Source: Novipirellula galeiformis (GTDB lineage: Bacteria > Planctomycetota > Planctomycetia > Pirellulales > Pirellulaceae). From it: 64,000 nt of DNA. The stretch lies in contig NZ_SJPT01000009.1 of assembly GCF_007860095.1 (NCBI RefSeq), positions 215,793-279,792 on the forward strand, in the 5' to 3' direction. A model generated the notes under the pieces. That model worked only from the letters and a program-made list of their open reading frames with translations, made no database searches and was not told the DNA's origin. How positions within the stretch are numbered: position 1 is the first letter of the stretch; each line of letters opens with the position of its first letter. This document shows, one piece after another, positions 17,944-26,400 of this stretch. The position numbers and the translations under genes are program-made.

Positions 17944-18348
17944 CCGATTTCCACGCTCCCGCATCCGTTCGATCTCGGCATGTTGGATAACCCGAAGCGT
18001 AAGCGAGGGAATGATCACCGTTGACTCGGTCCCCCGGTCCCCCGGTCCCCCGCTCCCTCGCTGACGCGTCGGGTTGTGATTTTGAGTTTTTTTGCATCGT
18101 TCAAAATTCCTTACGCCTTGTTAACTAAACGGTCAAAATGTGTTTAGTCGCTCGGATGCAATATCGACGCTAGCCGATGCGATCGGGGCAAATTGCCGCT
18201 GTGGGAGTTCTTGCCGCGCAGCTCGACCCTGGCCCCTCCATTGGCCCCACCGGCGTTTGCGGGACGATTTGGCAGTCCAATCCCTTTGGCACAGCGTATG
18301 CAATGCAGTGCAGTGACGCATACGCATGAGTTTAGGGAGATTGTTTTG
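17944..18348. other. Intergenic with short G/C-rich tandem repeat
   Basis: Contains a repeat of about 8 bp (CGGTCCCC words) at 18026-18056 and a small dyad, CTAAAC at 18125-18130 facing GTTTAG at 18142-18147. A frame open from 18193 runs into the protease but lacks a ribosome site. No gene is called. Confidence 0.5.
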
Positions 18349-19176
18349 ATGATGAGGGCATGGCATTTAGGACGATTGGCGGGGATCGACGTACGGATTC
18401 ACTGGACGTTTCTGCTCGTTCCATTGTGGGTCTATTTTTCGAGCCTGGCGGCGGGCAGCGGTATCGCCAGCGCCGCCCTTTCGGTTTTGTTCGTGCTCAC
18501 GATTTTTGCTTGCGTGTTATGTCATGAGTACGGGCACGCGTTGATGGCACGCTACTTTGGTATTCCCACACGTGATATCACCTTGTTGCCGATCGGCGGC
18601 GTGGCGAGTCTACAACGCATGCCTCGTCGGCCGGGCCAGGAGTTGGCGATTGCCCTGGCGGGCCCCGCCGTGAACGTGGGCATCGCCGCTGTGATTTTCG
18701 CGGGAATCGTATTCTTGAATCCAGCCTCGGGGGCCGTTGCGTTGTTCGCCACGCAATTGGCGATTGTCAACGTCGCCTTGGTTGTGTTCAACATGTTGCC
18801 GGCGTTCCCGATGGACGGTGGCCGTGTATTGCGATCGCTGCTTGCCATGTGGATGCCCTACGCATCGGCGACTCGGATCGCAGCCACAATCGGGCAAATC
18901 ACCGCGATGGGGTTCGGTTTACTTGGATTGATCACTGGCAATTGGATACTGGTCCTTGTCGCTGGCTTTATTTTTCTTGCCGCTCGCGGCGAAGCGATGA
19001 TGGCCAGTAAAGCAGCTCCTTCGCACGAGCTTCCGTTTGAGCAGGACTCAAGCAGTGAAGTTAAAGCGAGGTTGATGAATCACCGGGGATCGTATGTCCC
19101 CCCGCGACGTTCGCAACCGATCGTGATCATGCCGATCCGTTTTTACAATCGGAATCGATCCCAGCATTCGGCTTAG
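18349..19176 (+). CDS. Site-2 protease family zinc metalloprotease (M50)
   Basis: About 275 residues with five or six hydrophobic segments. The zinc-binding HEYGH lies in a membrane helix (VLCHEYGHALMARYFG) and the third ligand is in FNMLPAFPMDGGRVLR. These are the two signatures of membrane-embedded M50 proteases such as SpoIVFB, which cut transmembrane anti-sigma factors and other membrane proteins. There are no CBS domains; the C-terminus is a short polar tail. I choose ATG 18349, preceded by AGGGAGA at 8 bases. Its substrate is unknown; anti-sigma proteins such as the one at 10153-11646 are possible targets, by inference only. Confidence 0.9.
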   Translation: MMRAWHLGRLAGIDVRIHWTFLLVPLWVYFSSLAAGSGIASAALSVLFVLTIFACVLCHEYGHALMARYFGIPTRDITLLPIGGVASLQRMPRRPGQELAIALAGPAVNVGIAAVIFAGIVFLNPASGAVALFATQLAIVNVALVVFNMLPAFPMDGGRVLRSLLAMWMPYASATRIAATIGQITAMGFGLLGLITGNWILVLVAGFIFLAARGEAMMASKAAPSHELPFEQDSSSEVKARLMNHRGSYVPPRRSQPIVIMPIRFYNRNRSQHSA

Positions 19177-19186
19177 TGAGTTGCCG

Positions 19187-19537
19187 CTAGGGTGCCAATG
19201 GCTCGGCGAAACTCAACGGGTGCCCGTCGGGATCGCGGATGTGAAAGTAGCGTTCGCCCCATTCTGCATCGCGTGGTTCAAATTCGGGGTGTAAGCCTCG
19301 TTCCAATAACAGGCGATGCATTTTATCGACGTCGTTGACCCCAAAGATCACCAGCGTCGTGCTCGGCGGTGCCGACGCGGATTCGAGCAATCGCAAATTC
19401 AAGTGATGCTTGCCCACCGAAAACGTCGTGAACGTCGCGGACTCACCACCACGATGTAGCTCAAAGCCAAGGCGTTTGTAAAAGTCAACCGCCGTCGACA
19501 TGCAAGTCGTCGCTAGGGTGACTGCCGAAATCCTCAT
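19187..19537 (-). CDS. VOC (glyoxalase/bleomycin resistance) family protein
   Basis: 116 residues, the length of a single VOC domain pair. Sequence features are the opening strand with TLATTCMSTAVDFYKRLGFEL, DVDKMHRLLLERG and the terminal HIRDPDGHPLSFAEP. VOC enzymes use a metal to act on small substrates, or simply bind them; the substrate cannot be told. Convergent with the protease gene, 10 bp away. Confidence 0.85.
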   Translation of the reverse strand: MRISAVTLATTCMSTAVDFYKRLGFELHRGGESATFTTFSVGKHHLNLRLLESASAPPSTTLVIFGVNDVDKMHRLLLERGLHPEFEPRDAEWGERYFHIRDPDGHPLSFAEPLAP

Positions 19538-19764
19538 CTACCGGTCCTCCTCTACGCGTGTTCGTCCACTTATTCTTATCCAGATGCTTCTCTCGAGGGG
19601 GCAACGGGAAACACTGTCCCATTCCCGCTCTCGCTCATCCATGATGGTATGGCGTGTTGGTTGCACTGCAAAGCGATCTGCCGGGTGGGGGCTACGGTGA
19701 TCGGGGGTGTCTTTGTTAATGTGGCCTCGCTGGCTTCCCCTTTCTTGTTAATGAGACTCATTGA

Positions 19765-20574
19765 ATGATCGACCGCAATCGACTTTTACAGACCGCCGCC
19801 CGTGCTGCTCGCATGGGGGGCGAAGTGCTGATGCGTTATTTTCGCGAGGGGGTCGTGATCCGAAATAAATCCGAATCCGGAGGCAAAACGTACGACTTGG
19901 TCAGCGATGCGGACCTCGAAAGCGAGCAGACGATTGCCCAGTTTTTGCGATCTCGATTTCCCGGTCATGAATTGCTCGGCGAAGAATCGCTCGCTGGTGG
20001 GGCCACGGACGCCGAACACCTGTGGATCATTGACCCTTTGGATGGCACCAATAACTTCGCCCACCGCCTGCCCCATTTTGCGGTTTCGATTGCGTATTAC
20101 CATCATGGCCAACCCATCGTGGGAGTGGTCTATAACCCTGTGCGTGAGGAGATGTACACGGCGACCCAAGGGGGCGGTGCCTTTCTGAACGGCGAGTCGG
20201 TTTCGGTTTGCGATTCGCAAACGCTTTCCCAGACCTTGGTTGGTTGCGGTTTCTATTACGACCGAGGCGACATGATGCGGAGCACGTTGGCTGCGATCGA
20301 AGAATTTTTTGGACATGACATTCACGGCATTCGTCGATTTGGAACTGCATCGCTCGATTTATGCCAAGTCGGTTGCGGTCAATTCGGGGGCTTCTTCGAA
20401 TACCAACTTTCGCCTTGGGACTTTGCCGCAGGACGGTTGTTTGTTACCGAAGCCGGAGGCCAAGTGACCGAGGGGCATGGTCAACCGTTACCGCTGAAAA
20501 CGACCAGCCTCGTCGCCAGTAATTCGCGGCTGCATGACGCCATGATCGAAATCACCAAGCGACATCACCCGTGA
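19765..20574 (+). CDS. Inositol monophosphatase family protein
   Basis: 269 residues with the family motifs GEES (metal), IDPLDGTNNFAHRLP (motif A) and SPWDFAAGRLFVTEAGG (motif B). These are Mg-dependent sugar-phosphate/inositol phosphatases. The most likely reaction is hydrolysis of inositol-1-phosphate or a related phosphate such as histidinol or 3'-phosphoadenosine phosphate; sequence alone does not decide. ATG at 19765, no strong ribosome site. Convergent with cmoB. Confidence 0.92.
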   Translation: MIDRNRLLQTAARAARMGGEVLMRYFREGVVIRNKSESGGKTYDLVSDADLESEQTIAQFLRSRFPGHELLGEESLAGGATDAEHLWIIDPLDGTNNFAHRLPHFAVSIAYYHHGQPIVGVVYNPVREEMYTATQGGGAFLNGESVSVCDSQTLSQTLVGCGFYYDRGDMMRSTLAAIEEFFGHDIHGIRRFGTASLDLCQVGCGQFGGFFEYQLSPWDFAAGRLFVTEAGGQVTEGHGQPLPLKTTSLVASNSRLHDAMIEITKRHHP

Positions 20575-20648
20575 TTCTTGCTCATCGCTAGGCGACCGTC
20601 CCACGCCGTTTGCGTCCTAAAATCCCGCAATGGATCCCAAACGGCGGA

Positions 20649-21623
20649 TTACGATTTCGTTGCCACCACAATGGCGCGAACGGGGGCGGGATAGCCTTCG
20701 ATCGTACGCGAAGCATCATGCGGATCAAGAAAGTCCGCCAACGAGTGAAACGTCATCCAGGGCGTCGAACGCTGTTCCGATGGCGTGGTCGCCGTCACGT
20801 CGATGACCTCGATGTTGCCGAACCCGGTGCGGTCTAACCACCGTGTTAACATCGGCACCGATGGAATGAACCAAACGTTGCGCATCTTGGCATAGCGATC
20901 CTTGGGCACCAGCGTGTTCGCTTCGGGTGAATCGATCACGAGTGTTTCCATGACCACTTGCCCACCGGGTTTGAGAGTTTCGGCGAGCGTTTGTAAATGG
21001 TCGATCGGACTTGTGCGGTGATACAACACCCCCATCGACAACGTTACATCAAACGCGCCCAATCGCGGCGGCAGATCGGTATCCGCCAACGGGACAATGA
21101 AATGCTTCTGTGACTCGGCCGCATAACGACGCAACACTTCGAACTGCATCACGTACAACAAATACGGATCGCACCCGAGTACCAAATCGGCCCCGCCGGC
21201 GAGCATTTTCCAGCCGTAATAACCGTTGCCACAACCGACATCCAAGACGGCTTTGCCACGGAAATCGATTGCCGACGCTAAACGATCCCATTTCAAGTTG
21301 GATCGCCATTCGGTGTCGATCGGGATCCCAAATAGCTCAAACGGTCCTTTTCGCCAGGGATGAAATTGCATCAACGACTGTGCTAGCGATGCAACTGAGG
21401 CGTCATCGAGTGTCCCCTCCACGGTGACGGCATCGCCGTGGGCGTGCAATAGTGCATCCACGCAATCGGGCAGCGCTTGCCAAGCCTGCTGCCATTTTTC
21501 GAGATTTCCATGTTTCGCCGGATGAAACCGCTCGTCACAGAGTCGCCGTAGCTCAGATGCCCAATCGGCAAGCTCGCGGCGACGCAGTTCCTCGAACAAG
21601 GGCTCGCGATCAAACAGAGTCAC
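20649..21623 (-). CDS. cmoB: tRNA U34 carboxymethyltransferase CmoB
   Basis: 324 residues from GTG at 21621-21623. It follows the enterobacterial CmoB closely: MPWRKGPFELFG-type motif (FHPWRKGPFELFGIPIDTEW), VLDVGCGNGYYGWKM SAM site, SMGVLYHRTSPIDHL, MRNVWFIPS and SLADFLDPHDASRT. CmoB uses carboxy-SAM to convert 5-hydroxyuridine at the wobble position into 5-oxyacetyluridine. The start overlaps the cmoA stop (GTGA, 21620-21623), which fixes it and rules out the longer frame to 21671. The pair forms one pathway: CmoA makes the cofactor and CmoB uses it. Confidence 0.96.
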   Translation of the reverse strand: MTLFDREPLFEELRRRELADWASELRRLCDERFHPAKHGNLEKWQQAWQALPDCVDALLHAHGDAVTVEGTLDDASVASLAQSLMQFHPWRKGPFELFGIPIDTEWRSNLKWDRLASAIDFRGKAVLDVGCGNGYYGWKMLAGGADLVLGCDPYLLYVMQFEVLRRYAAESQKHFIVPLADTDLPPRLGAFDVTLSMGVLYHRTSPIDHLQTLAETLKPGGQVVMETLVIDSPEANTLVPKDRYAKMRNVWFIPSVPMLTRWLDRTGFGNIEVIDVTATTPSEQRSTPWMTFHSLADFLDPHDASRTIEGYPAPVRAIVVATKS

Positions 21624-22456
21624 GGTGCCGCCCCCGCTTTGACAGCCAAGATGGACACGAAGTTGAAACACTGGAACCAGGGGACGACACAGTCAAATCC
21701 TGCCGCGTAAAGTCGGTCCACATGAGTCTTCATCGTTTCGGGCAGCAAACGGTTTTCGAGTGCCGTACGTTTCTGAGCGATTTCCAAATCACTGTATCCA
21801 TTAGCACGCTTGAAATCATGATGCAAATCATTGAGCAACGATTGTTGTTTCGCGTCTTCGAAACAAATCTTCTCCGACACCAGCAGCGCACCGCCAGGGA
21901 CGAGAGCATCGGCGACCGCGTTCAACAGCGTCGCTCGTTGTTCCGTCGCAATGAATTGTAGCGTTAGGTTTAGCACGACAAACGAAGCATTTGTCATCGG
22001 GAATTCGCACACATCCGCTTGGTGAACTTCGACCGTCCCTTGGTTCGGATCGGGCAGTGTCGCTTGGAGTTTCAAACGAAGCCGATCGATCATCGCTGGC
22101 GCATTATCGACCGCGTGAATGGTGCAATCGCGAGGCACTTGTCGTTGCATTAACAGGGTCGCTGCGCCGAGGGAGCAGCCCAGGTCGTAGACATTCGTGT
22201 GGGGCTGGACAAAGCGTCCGGCCAACTGTTCGATCATCGATAGAATCGAGGCATAGCCGGGCACCGAGCGCGCGATCATGTCGGGAAACACTTCGACGAC
22301 CTGTTCGTCAAAAGTGAAGTCGCCGACGCGTCCATGGGGCAACGAATAGATTCGGTCGCGTTTCATTGGCGGTTGCTGGTTTTCCACACGGCCCATGGGG
22401 TCAGGCCCGGTCGTATTGAGGTTTGCGTTATCAGGAGAAGCGAATCCGAAACTCAT
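21620..22456 (-). CDS. cmoA: Carboxy-S-adenosyl-L-methionine synthase CmoA
   Basis: 278 residues. Diagnostic stretches are GDFTFDEQVVEVFPDMIARS, VYDLGCSLGAATLLMQ, VVLNLTLQFI, LVSEKICFEDAK and HHDFKRANGYSDLEIAQKR. CmoA makes carboxy-SAM from SAM and prephenate. The ATG at 22456 (MSFGFASPD) gives about 45 extra residues compared with the enterobacterial protein and overlaps the acylphosphatase gene by 26 bp; ATG codons at 22396 and 22366 are alternatives that avoid the overlap. It is coupled by 4 bp to cmoB. Confidence 0.96.
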   Translation of the reverse strand: MSFGFASPDNANLNTTGPDPMGRVENQQPPMKRDRIYSLPHGRVGDFTFDEQVVEVFPDMIARSVPGYASILSMIEQLAGRFVQPHTNVYDLGCSLGAATLLMQRQVPRDCTIHAVDNAPAMIDRLRLKLQATLPDPNQGTVEVHQADVCEFPMTNASFVVLNLTLQFIATEQRATLLNAVADALVPGGALLVSEKICFEDAKQQSLLNDLHHDFKRANGYSDLEIAQKRTALENRLLPETMKTHVDRLYAAGFDCVVPWFQCFNFVSILAVKAGAAP

Positions 22457-22715
22457 CCGGTCGATCCTCCGACGGTAATTTTTCGGTTTCCTGGTAATCG
22501 ATATTGGGTTTCATCGAGGCTTCGATTCTGGCCACCAACTCACGCAAATCGCGTTCAACACCAACCACATCCAACTGCACCGATCCGTCGCTTTCGTTGC
22601 GAACGAACCCACGCACCGCAAGTCCGGCGCTTTGGGAAAGCGCGTTGGCACGAAAGCCGACCCCTTGAACCTCGCCGTGAAACCGCACCACATAGCGGAC
22701 CGTCGGAATGTTCAT
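22431..22715 (-). CDS. Acylphosphatase
   Basis: 94 residues. Catalytic Arg is in VQGVGFRANA and catalytic Asn in GFVRNESDGSVQL, the two residues that define acylphosphatase. It hydrolyses the carboxyl-phosphate bond of acyl phosphates such as carbamoyl phosphate or 1,3-bisphosphoglycerate. It overlaps cmoA by 26 bp if cmoA starts at 22456 and lies 3 bp after the phosphatase gene stop, so all four genes (22719-24485 through 20649) may be one operon. Confidence 0.92.
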   Translation of the reverse strand: MNIPTVRYVVRFHGEVQGVGFRANALSQSAGLAVRGFVRNESDGSVQLDVVGVERDLRELVARIEASMKPNIDYQETEKLPSEDRPDEFRIRFS

Positions 22716-22718
22716 ACG

Positions 22719-24485
22719 CTAGGCTCCCGTGTCGATTTCGTCGTCGTACGGATCGTAGTCCACCGTGTCGGTCGCCTTCGCGATCGCTTGACCGGGCGCT
22801 GCAATCCGTTCGATCACCACCAAACACATATCGTCAAAGGGCGGGGCATCGCCCACATGCTCCAAGACGGCGTCAACCAAACTGTCCTTGATCTCCTCCG
22901 CATTTCCCCCCGCCGCGGTAAGTTGACGGACGCGATCGATACCAAATTCGTGGTCGTCGATATCCATCGCTTCGTTGATGCCGTCGGTATACATCACCGC
23001 GACATCCCCGACGGCCATTGGAAACTCCACCGCTTCGTAGGTCATGCCGTCATCGATCGCGATCGGCAACCCCGATTCTTCCTGACCCGGTTCGACGATC
23101 GAGCCATCGCTTGCTAAGCGGACGACCGGTGCCATGTGGCCCGCGTTGACGATCGTCACTGTCTCGCTGTTAGGATTGATCACGATCAACAAGAATGTGA
23201 CAAACCGCTCGACGTGCAACCGACTCATCCGATCGTTCAATCGCTCGGTGGCCCGCGCCACATTGGAATCACTTGCTAAGCAAAATCGTGTTTCGGCAGA
23301 CAATTTTGCCATGAACATTGCCGCCGCGACTCCGTGCCCGACCACGTCGGCGACCACGATCCCGACGCGTCCGTCCGAGAAGTGGATGTAGTCAAAATAG
23401 TCGCCGCCAATGTGGTTCGCCGCTCGATAGAAACTGCACACGCGATAGCCAGGAGCGTCGGGTGGCGATTGGGGCAAGAATGCCTGCTGGACCTCGGTCG
23501 CTAACTTCAAGTCCTGTTCCACTTCACGCTGAACCAACGCTTGTTCGTGCAAACGCGCGTTGTTGATCACCACTCCCGCCTGGGCCGCCACGCCACTGAG
23601 CAAGTCGGTGTCCTCTTCGCGAAATTGGCCGCGTCCTTTGAGTGAGTCGATTTGTAACGCCCCGAAGGCTTGACCGCTGCCATCGATCAGCGGCGCACAG
23701 ATCATCGAGCGGATCGAAAAGTCCGCGATCGATTGACTGCTGTCAAATCGCGTGTCTTCGGATGCATCGAGCGACAAAATTGCCTCGCCCGTGTTCATCA
23801 CTTCGCGAATGATCGTTCGGCTGATGCGAACCGTCTCGCTCTCATCACGCGGCTGACGCGTCTTCACCCAGCGTGGAATCAAGTTCCCCTTGGCGTCTTC
23901 CATGACCACAAAGCCGCGGTCGGCGGCAGGGAAAATGGCAAACAAACTATTGAGCACTTTGGGCAACACTTCATCGAGCCCCAGTGCATTGCTAAGGTTG
24001 CTATTGATTCGCATCAAAGCTTCGAGCTTGGCTTCGGGCGTTGCCGATAGCTTGAGCCCTTCGCTGCTGCTGCGGAATTCCACCTTCGAGGAGCTGATTT
24101 TCTCGGTTTCATTCTCTTCGACCATCATGATGCCGAAGTTCGAACCGTCGAAGGTCATTTGATTTTGAACACGAGCGAATTCGGGAACCACGTCTTGGTG
24201 AAACACCAGTTCGACGTCACTAATGCGGACCCGGTCGCCCTCGCGCAGGACCTCGGGCTCGGTCAGCAATTGTCCATTGAGGAACGTGCCATTGCGGCTA
24301 CCGGAATCTTCGACGAGAAAATCGTCGTTGCGCTGGACCACTTTGGCGTGATAGCGACTGACCGCCCCCGCATCGACGACGATGTGACAATCCGGATGTC
24401 GTCCGATAATGGTCTCGCCGTCTTGCAATCGATAACGCTCGGCGCTGCCATCATCTCCAATCGAGCTGGTCGACAAGAAAGCCAT
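22719..24485 (-). CDS. FHA-GAF-SpoIIE (PP2C) Ser/Thr phosphatase
   Basis: About 588 residues. An FHA domain (about 1-100: DGETIIGRHPDCHIVVDAG, SRYHAKV, DSGSRNGTFLNG) binds phosphothreonine. A GAF domain (about 150-305) and a PP2C-type SpoIIE domain (about 330-555) follow, with metal residues in GGDYFDY and VVADVVGHGVAAA and YTDGINEA. It should dephosphorylate Ser/Thr-phosphorylated proteins, possibly anti-sigma antagonists, and may balance kinases such as that at 4580-6523 (inference). Start chosen at ATG 24485, with AGGGA 8 bases upstream; a longer frame reaches 24527. Confidence 0.93.
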   Translation of the reverse strand: MAFLSTSSIGDDGSAERYRLQDGETIIGRHPDCHIVVDAGAVSRYHAKVVQRNDDFLVEDSGSRNGTFLNGQLLTEPEVLREGDRVRISDVELVFHQDVVPEFARVQNQMTFDGSNFGIMMVEENETEKISSSKVEFRSSSEGLKLSATPEAKLEALMRINSNLSNALGLDEVLPKVLNSLFAIFPAADRGFVVMEDAKGNLIPRWVKTRQPRDESETVRISRTIIREVMNTGEAILSLDASEDTRFDSSQSIADFSIRSMICAPLIDGSGQAFGALQIDSLKGRGQFREEDTDLLSGVAAQAGVVINNARLHEQALVQREVEQDLKLATEVQQAFLPQSPPDAPGYRVCSFYRAANHIGGDYFDYIHFSDGRVGIVVADVVGHGVAAAMFMAKLSAETRFCLASDSNVARATERLNDRMSRLHVERFVTFLLIVINPNSETVTIVNAGHMAPVVRLASDGSIVEPGQEESGLPIAIDDGMTYEAVEFPMAVGDVAVMYTDGINEAMDIDDHEFGIDRVRQLTAAGGNAEEIKDSLVDAVLEHVGDAPPFDDMCLVVIERIAAPGQAIAKATDTVDYDPYDDEIDTGA

Positions 24486-24838
24486 AGAACAATCCCTAAA
24501 ACCTAATTTTGCAAACGAAAGGGGCACTCGCGGGGTGGGGCAGCATAATTAGGTTTTGCCTTGTGTTGCCAGAGAGACTTGTGTTGCCAGAGAGAATCAG
24601 TGGAGGGAGTTCGGGTTGCAGTTCCCCCCCCTCTTTGCTGCGGAAGCCCCTCTGGATCCCACGTCTGGAATCCACGCCGCTAGCACATTCTATGCCGTGG
24701 GAGCTCTGGCAACAACGAAGGGAGAAACGAAGGGATCTTGACTGCGTGACAAAAAACGCTCCAAATACGCTGGCGGAGGCGTTACAGCGAGTAGCGAAAG
24801 TCACAATTAAGTTTATGATACGCTTCCCGCGTGAGCAC
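24486..24838. promoter_or_regulatory. Phosphatase upstream region with 11-bp inverted repeat and 18-bp duplication
   Basis: AAAACCTAATT (24498-24508) faces AATTAGGTTTT (24547-24557), a perfect 11-bp inverted repeat straddling the 5' side of the phosphatase gene. CTTGTGTTGCCAGAGAGA occurs twice in tandem at 24560-24577 and 24578-24595. No gene is seen between these and tRNA-Gln. Confidence 0.6.
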
Positions 24839-26150
24839 TGCCCCATAGTGTAATTGGCAACACGACAGATTCTGACTCTGTTATTCTAGGTTCAAGTCCT
24901 AGTGGGGCAGCTAACGCCGTTATACACGGTGTTTCTGAGTCATCCACAGCCGGAAACGTGCTGTTTTCGACCGTCGATATCTCCGTGAGGCACGGGGATT
25001 CAGCATGATTTACACCCCTAGTTACACCCCGTTCCCAGTGTTCGTCAGTGACCTGCAAATAATGCTTTGCGGCTGTCTTGCTGGAGTGACCTAGCCAAGC
25101 GTTTATCACATGGTCCGGGTGCTGTTCTTGCAACTCCGTCCGACGCGTAGACCGTAGGTTCTGAAACGTCTTTACCCAAGGCGTCACGCCTGCCGACTCG
25201 ATGACTCGGTTTAATTGCGTCCCAAGGTTCGCAAGTCGATGGTATCGGTGAATGCAGCGGGTCGACCCCTCAGGCCTCTGATCGGACGCCTGTTTGAGAT
25301 ACGGCAATAACTCAGGAAAGATCGGGCACTCTCGCACGCCTGTCTTTGGCGAGTCGATACGCAACCGCCCCTGATTCCACAGTACGTCGTCCCAATTCAG
25401 GGATAGGATCTCACACCGCCGGAGTCCAGCGAATCGAGCAAGGGCGAAGATCAACCGCCACTGAGGGTCAGGGCAGGCCTTCAACACTTTCTTAGCGGTT
25501 GCCGGAGTGATGAAGTGATCCCGATCCCGGTTGACTTCCCCACCTGCCTTGATGTCCTCAAAGGGACTCTCAGTGATCAGGCGAGACTTGACGGCGTGCT
25601 TGAAGATTGTCTTGGCTCTCTTAACCAGCTTCGATACGGTTGATTCTGCCATCGTCTTGGTGGTATTGCCGTCATCGTCCCAAGCAACCGGTCGGGCTAA
25701 TAGCCATCGTCTCCATTGCTCAGCGTCGGCAACCGTGATAGCTGCAATCGGCTTGTGTTCTCCGAAGTGCTCTACCAAGTAGTCTCGGGCGTACTCGTAT
25801 GCATCGACCGTAGACTGTGCGATATCGGTTCGGTCTTCAATATAGGAATCCACAAACGGCTTCAGAAGCCGTGCGGCGTCTCCGTTGACTCGCTTAGCGT
25901 CTATCAAACCGACACGCACCAGCCGCTCGTGTAGCGTACCACTCAAATCGTTAGCCCAGAGAGCGGTCGATGGTTCCGGTTGTCCAGCCGATCGCTTCGC
26001 ACGTACTAACTCTTCAATGTGACGCTTAACGTTCTCGGCACGTCGTTTCTGGTTGTCGGTTAGCCGGATCGAGTGACGCTTACCCTCGTACAGAAACTGC
26101 AGACGCCAATTGATAATCCCGTTGCGTTTTTCCTTACTGATCGACGCCAT
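24813..26150 (-). CDS. Tyrosine recombinase/integrase, tail read through the tRNA gene
   Basis: 445 residues: N-terminal arm-binding part, core-binding SAM-like domain (about 85-190) and catalytic domain (about 205-365). Catalytic residues visible are Arg in FAGLRRCEILSL, Lys in SPKTGV, Arg in FQNLRSTRRTE, His in WLGHSSKTAA and Tyr in KHYLQV. The first His of the usual HxxR box is replaced by Gln (QNLR), as I recall seeing in other planctomycete integrases. The last 27 residues, after APLG, are encoded antisense through tRNA-Gln and host flank. The natural tail is probably the frame at 29916-30112. The start overlaps the excisionase stop by 17 bp. Confidence 0.93.
   Translation of the reverse strand: MASISKEKRNGIINWRLQFLYEGKRHSIRLTDNQKRRAENVKRHIEELVRAKRSAGQPEPSTALWANDLSGTLHERLVRVGLIDAKRVNGDAARLLKPFVDSYIEDRTDIAQSTVDAYEYARDYLVEHFGEHKPIAAITVADAEQWRRWLLARPVAWDDDGNTTKTMAESTVSKLVKRAKTIFKHAVKSRLITESPFEDIKAGGEVNRDRDHFITPATAKKVLKACPDPQWRLIFALARFAGLRRCEILSLNWDDVLWNQGRLRIDSPKTGVRECPIFPELLPYLKQASDQRPEGSTRCIHRYHRLANLGTQLNRVIESAGVTPWVKTFQNLRSTRRTELQEQHPDHVINAWLGHSSKTAAKHYLQVTDEHWERGVTRGVNHAESPCLTEISTVENSTFPAVDDSETPCITALAAPLGLEPRITESESVVLPITLWGSAHAGSVS
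24839..24910 (+). tRNA. tRNA-Gln (CTG anticodon), host attachment site
   Basis: Acceptor TGCCCCA/TGGGGCA, D-arm with AATTGGC, anticodon stem ACAGA/TCTGT around loop TTCTGAC (anticodon CTG), T-arm CTAGGTTCAAGTCCTAG and discriminator G; no encoded CCA. 72 nt. Its last 13 nt belong to the 16-bp att core, so they are supplied by the integrated element. Confidence 0.95.
24898..24913. repeat. attL core (16 bp)
   Basis: CCTAGTGGGGCAGCTA, overlapping the T-stem and acceptor stem of tRNA-Gln plus 3 bp. Identical to 30097-30112. Confidence 0.85.
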
Positions 26151-26400
26151 TCTGTTTCCTCAATGCTGCGACTACTTCGGACGGTTCGTACAATCGCCGG
26201 GTGCCGACTTGGATACTCGGGATTTTGCCTTCACTGCGAAGGCGGTCAATAAAGGGTTTGCTGATCCCTAGCATAGTTGCCAGTTTGGTTGAACTCACCA
26301 GCAAGTGCTGTGTAGCTGGTGGCTCTGGACGCGGTGGCAGCTTCGCAAGGATGGCTTCTGCTATCGCTTCTGCCAATGCTTCTGTGTCGATACTGATCAC
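26134..26400 (-). CDS. Excisionase-like helix-turn-helix protein
   Basis: 88 residues. An N-terminal amphipathic helix (EALAEAIAEAILAKL) is followed by a winged MerR-like DNA-binding domain of the helix_turn_helix_17 type: STKLATMLGISKPFIDRLRSEGKIP and the wing VGTRRLYEPSEVVAAL. Such proteins bind near att sites and steer integrases toward excision, or act as small repressors. It overlaps the integrase start by 17 bp and the upstream gene stop by 4 bp, so the three are co-translated. Confidence 0.85.
   Translation of the reverse strand: MISIDTEALAEAIAEAILAKLPPRPEPPATQHLLVSSTKLATMLGISKPFIDRLRSEGKIPSIQVGTRRLYEPSEVVAALRKQNGVDQ

Noticed and set aside
20649-21671. Longer cmoB from ATG 21671
   Set aside because: The GTG at 21623 overlaps the cmoA stop by 4 bp and matches the length of known CmoB.
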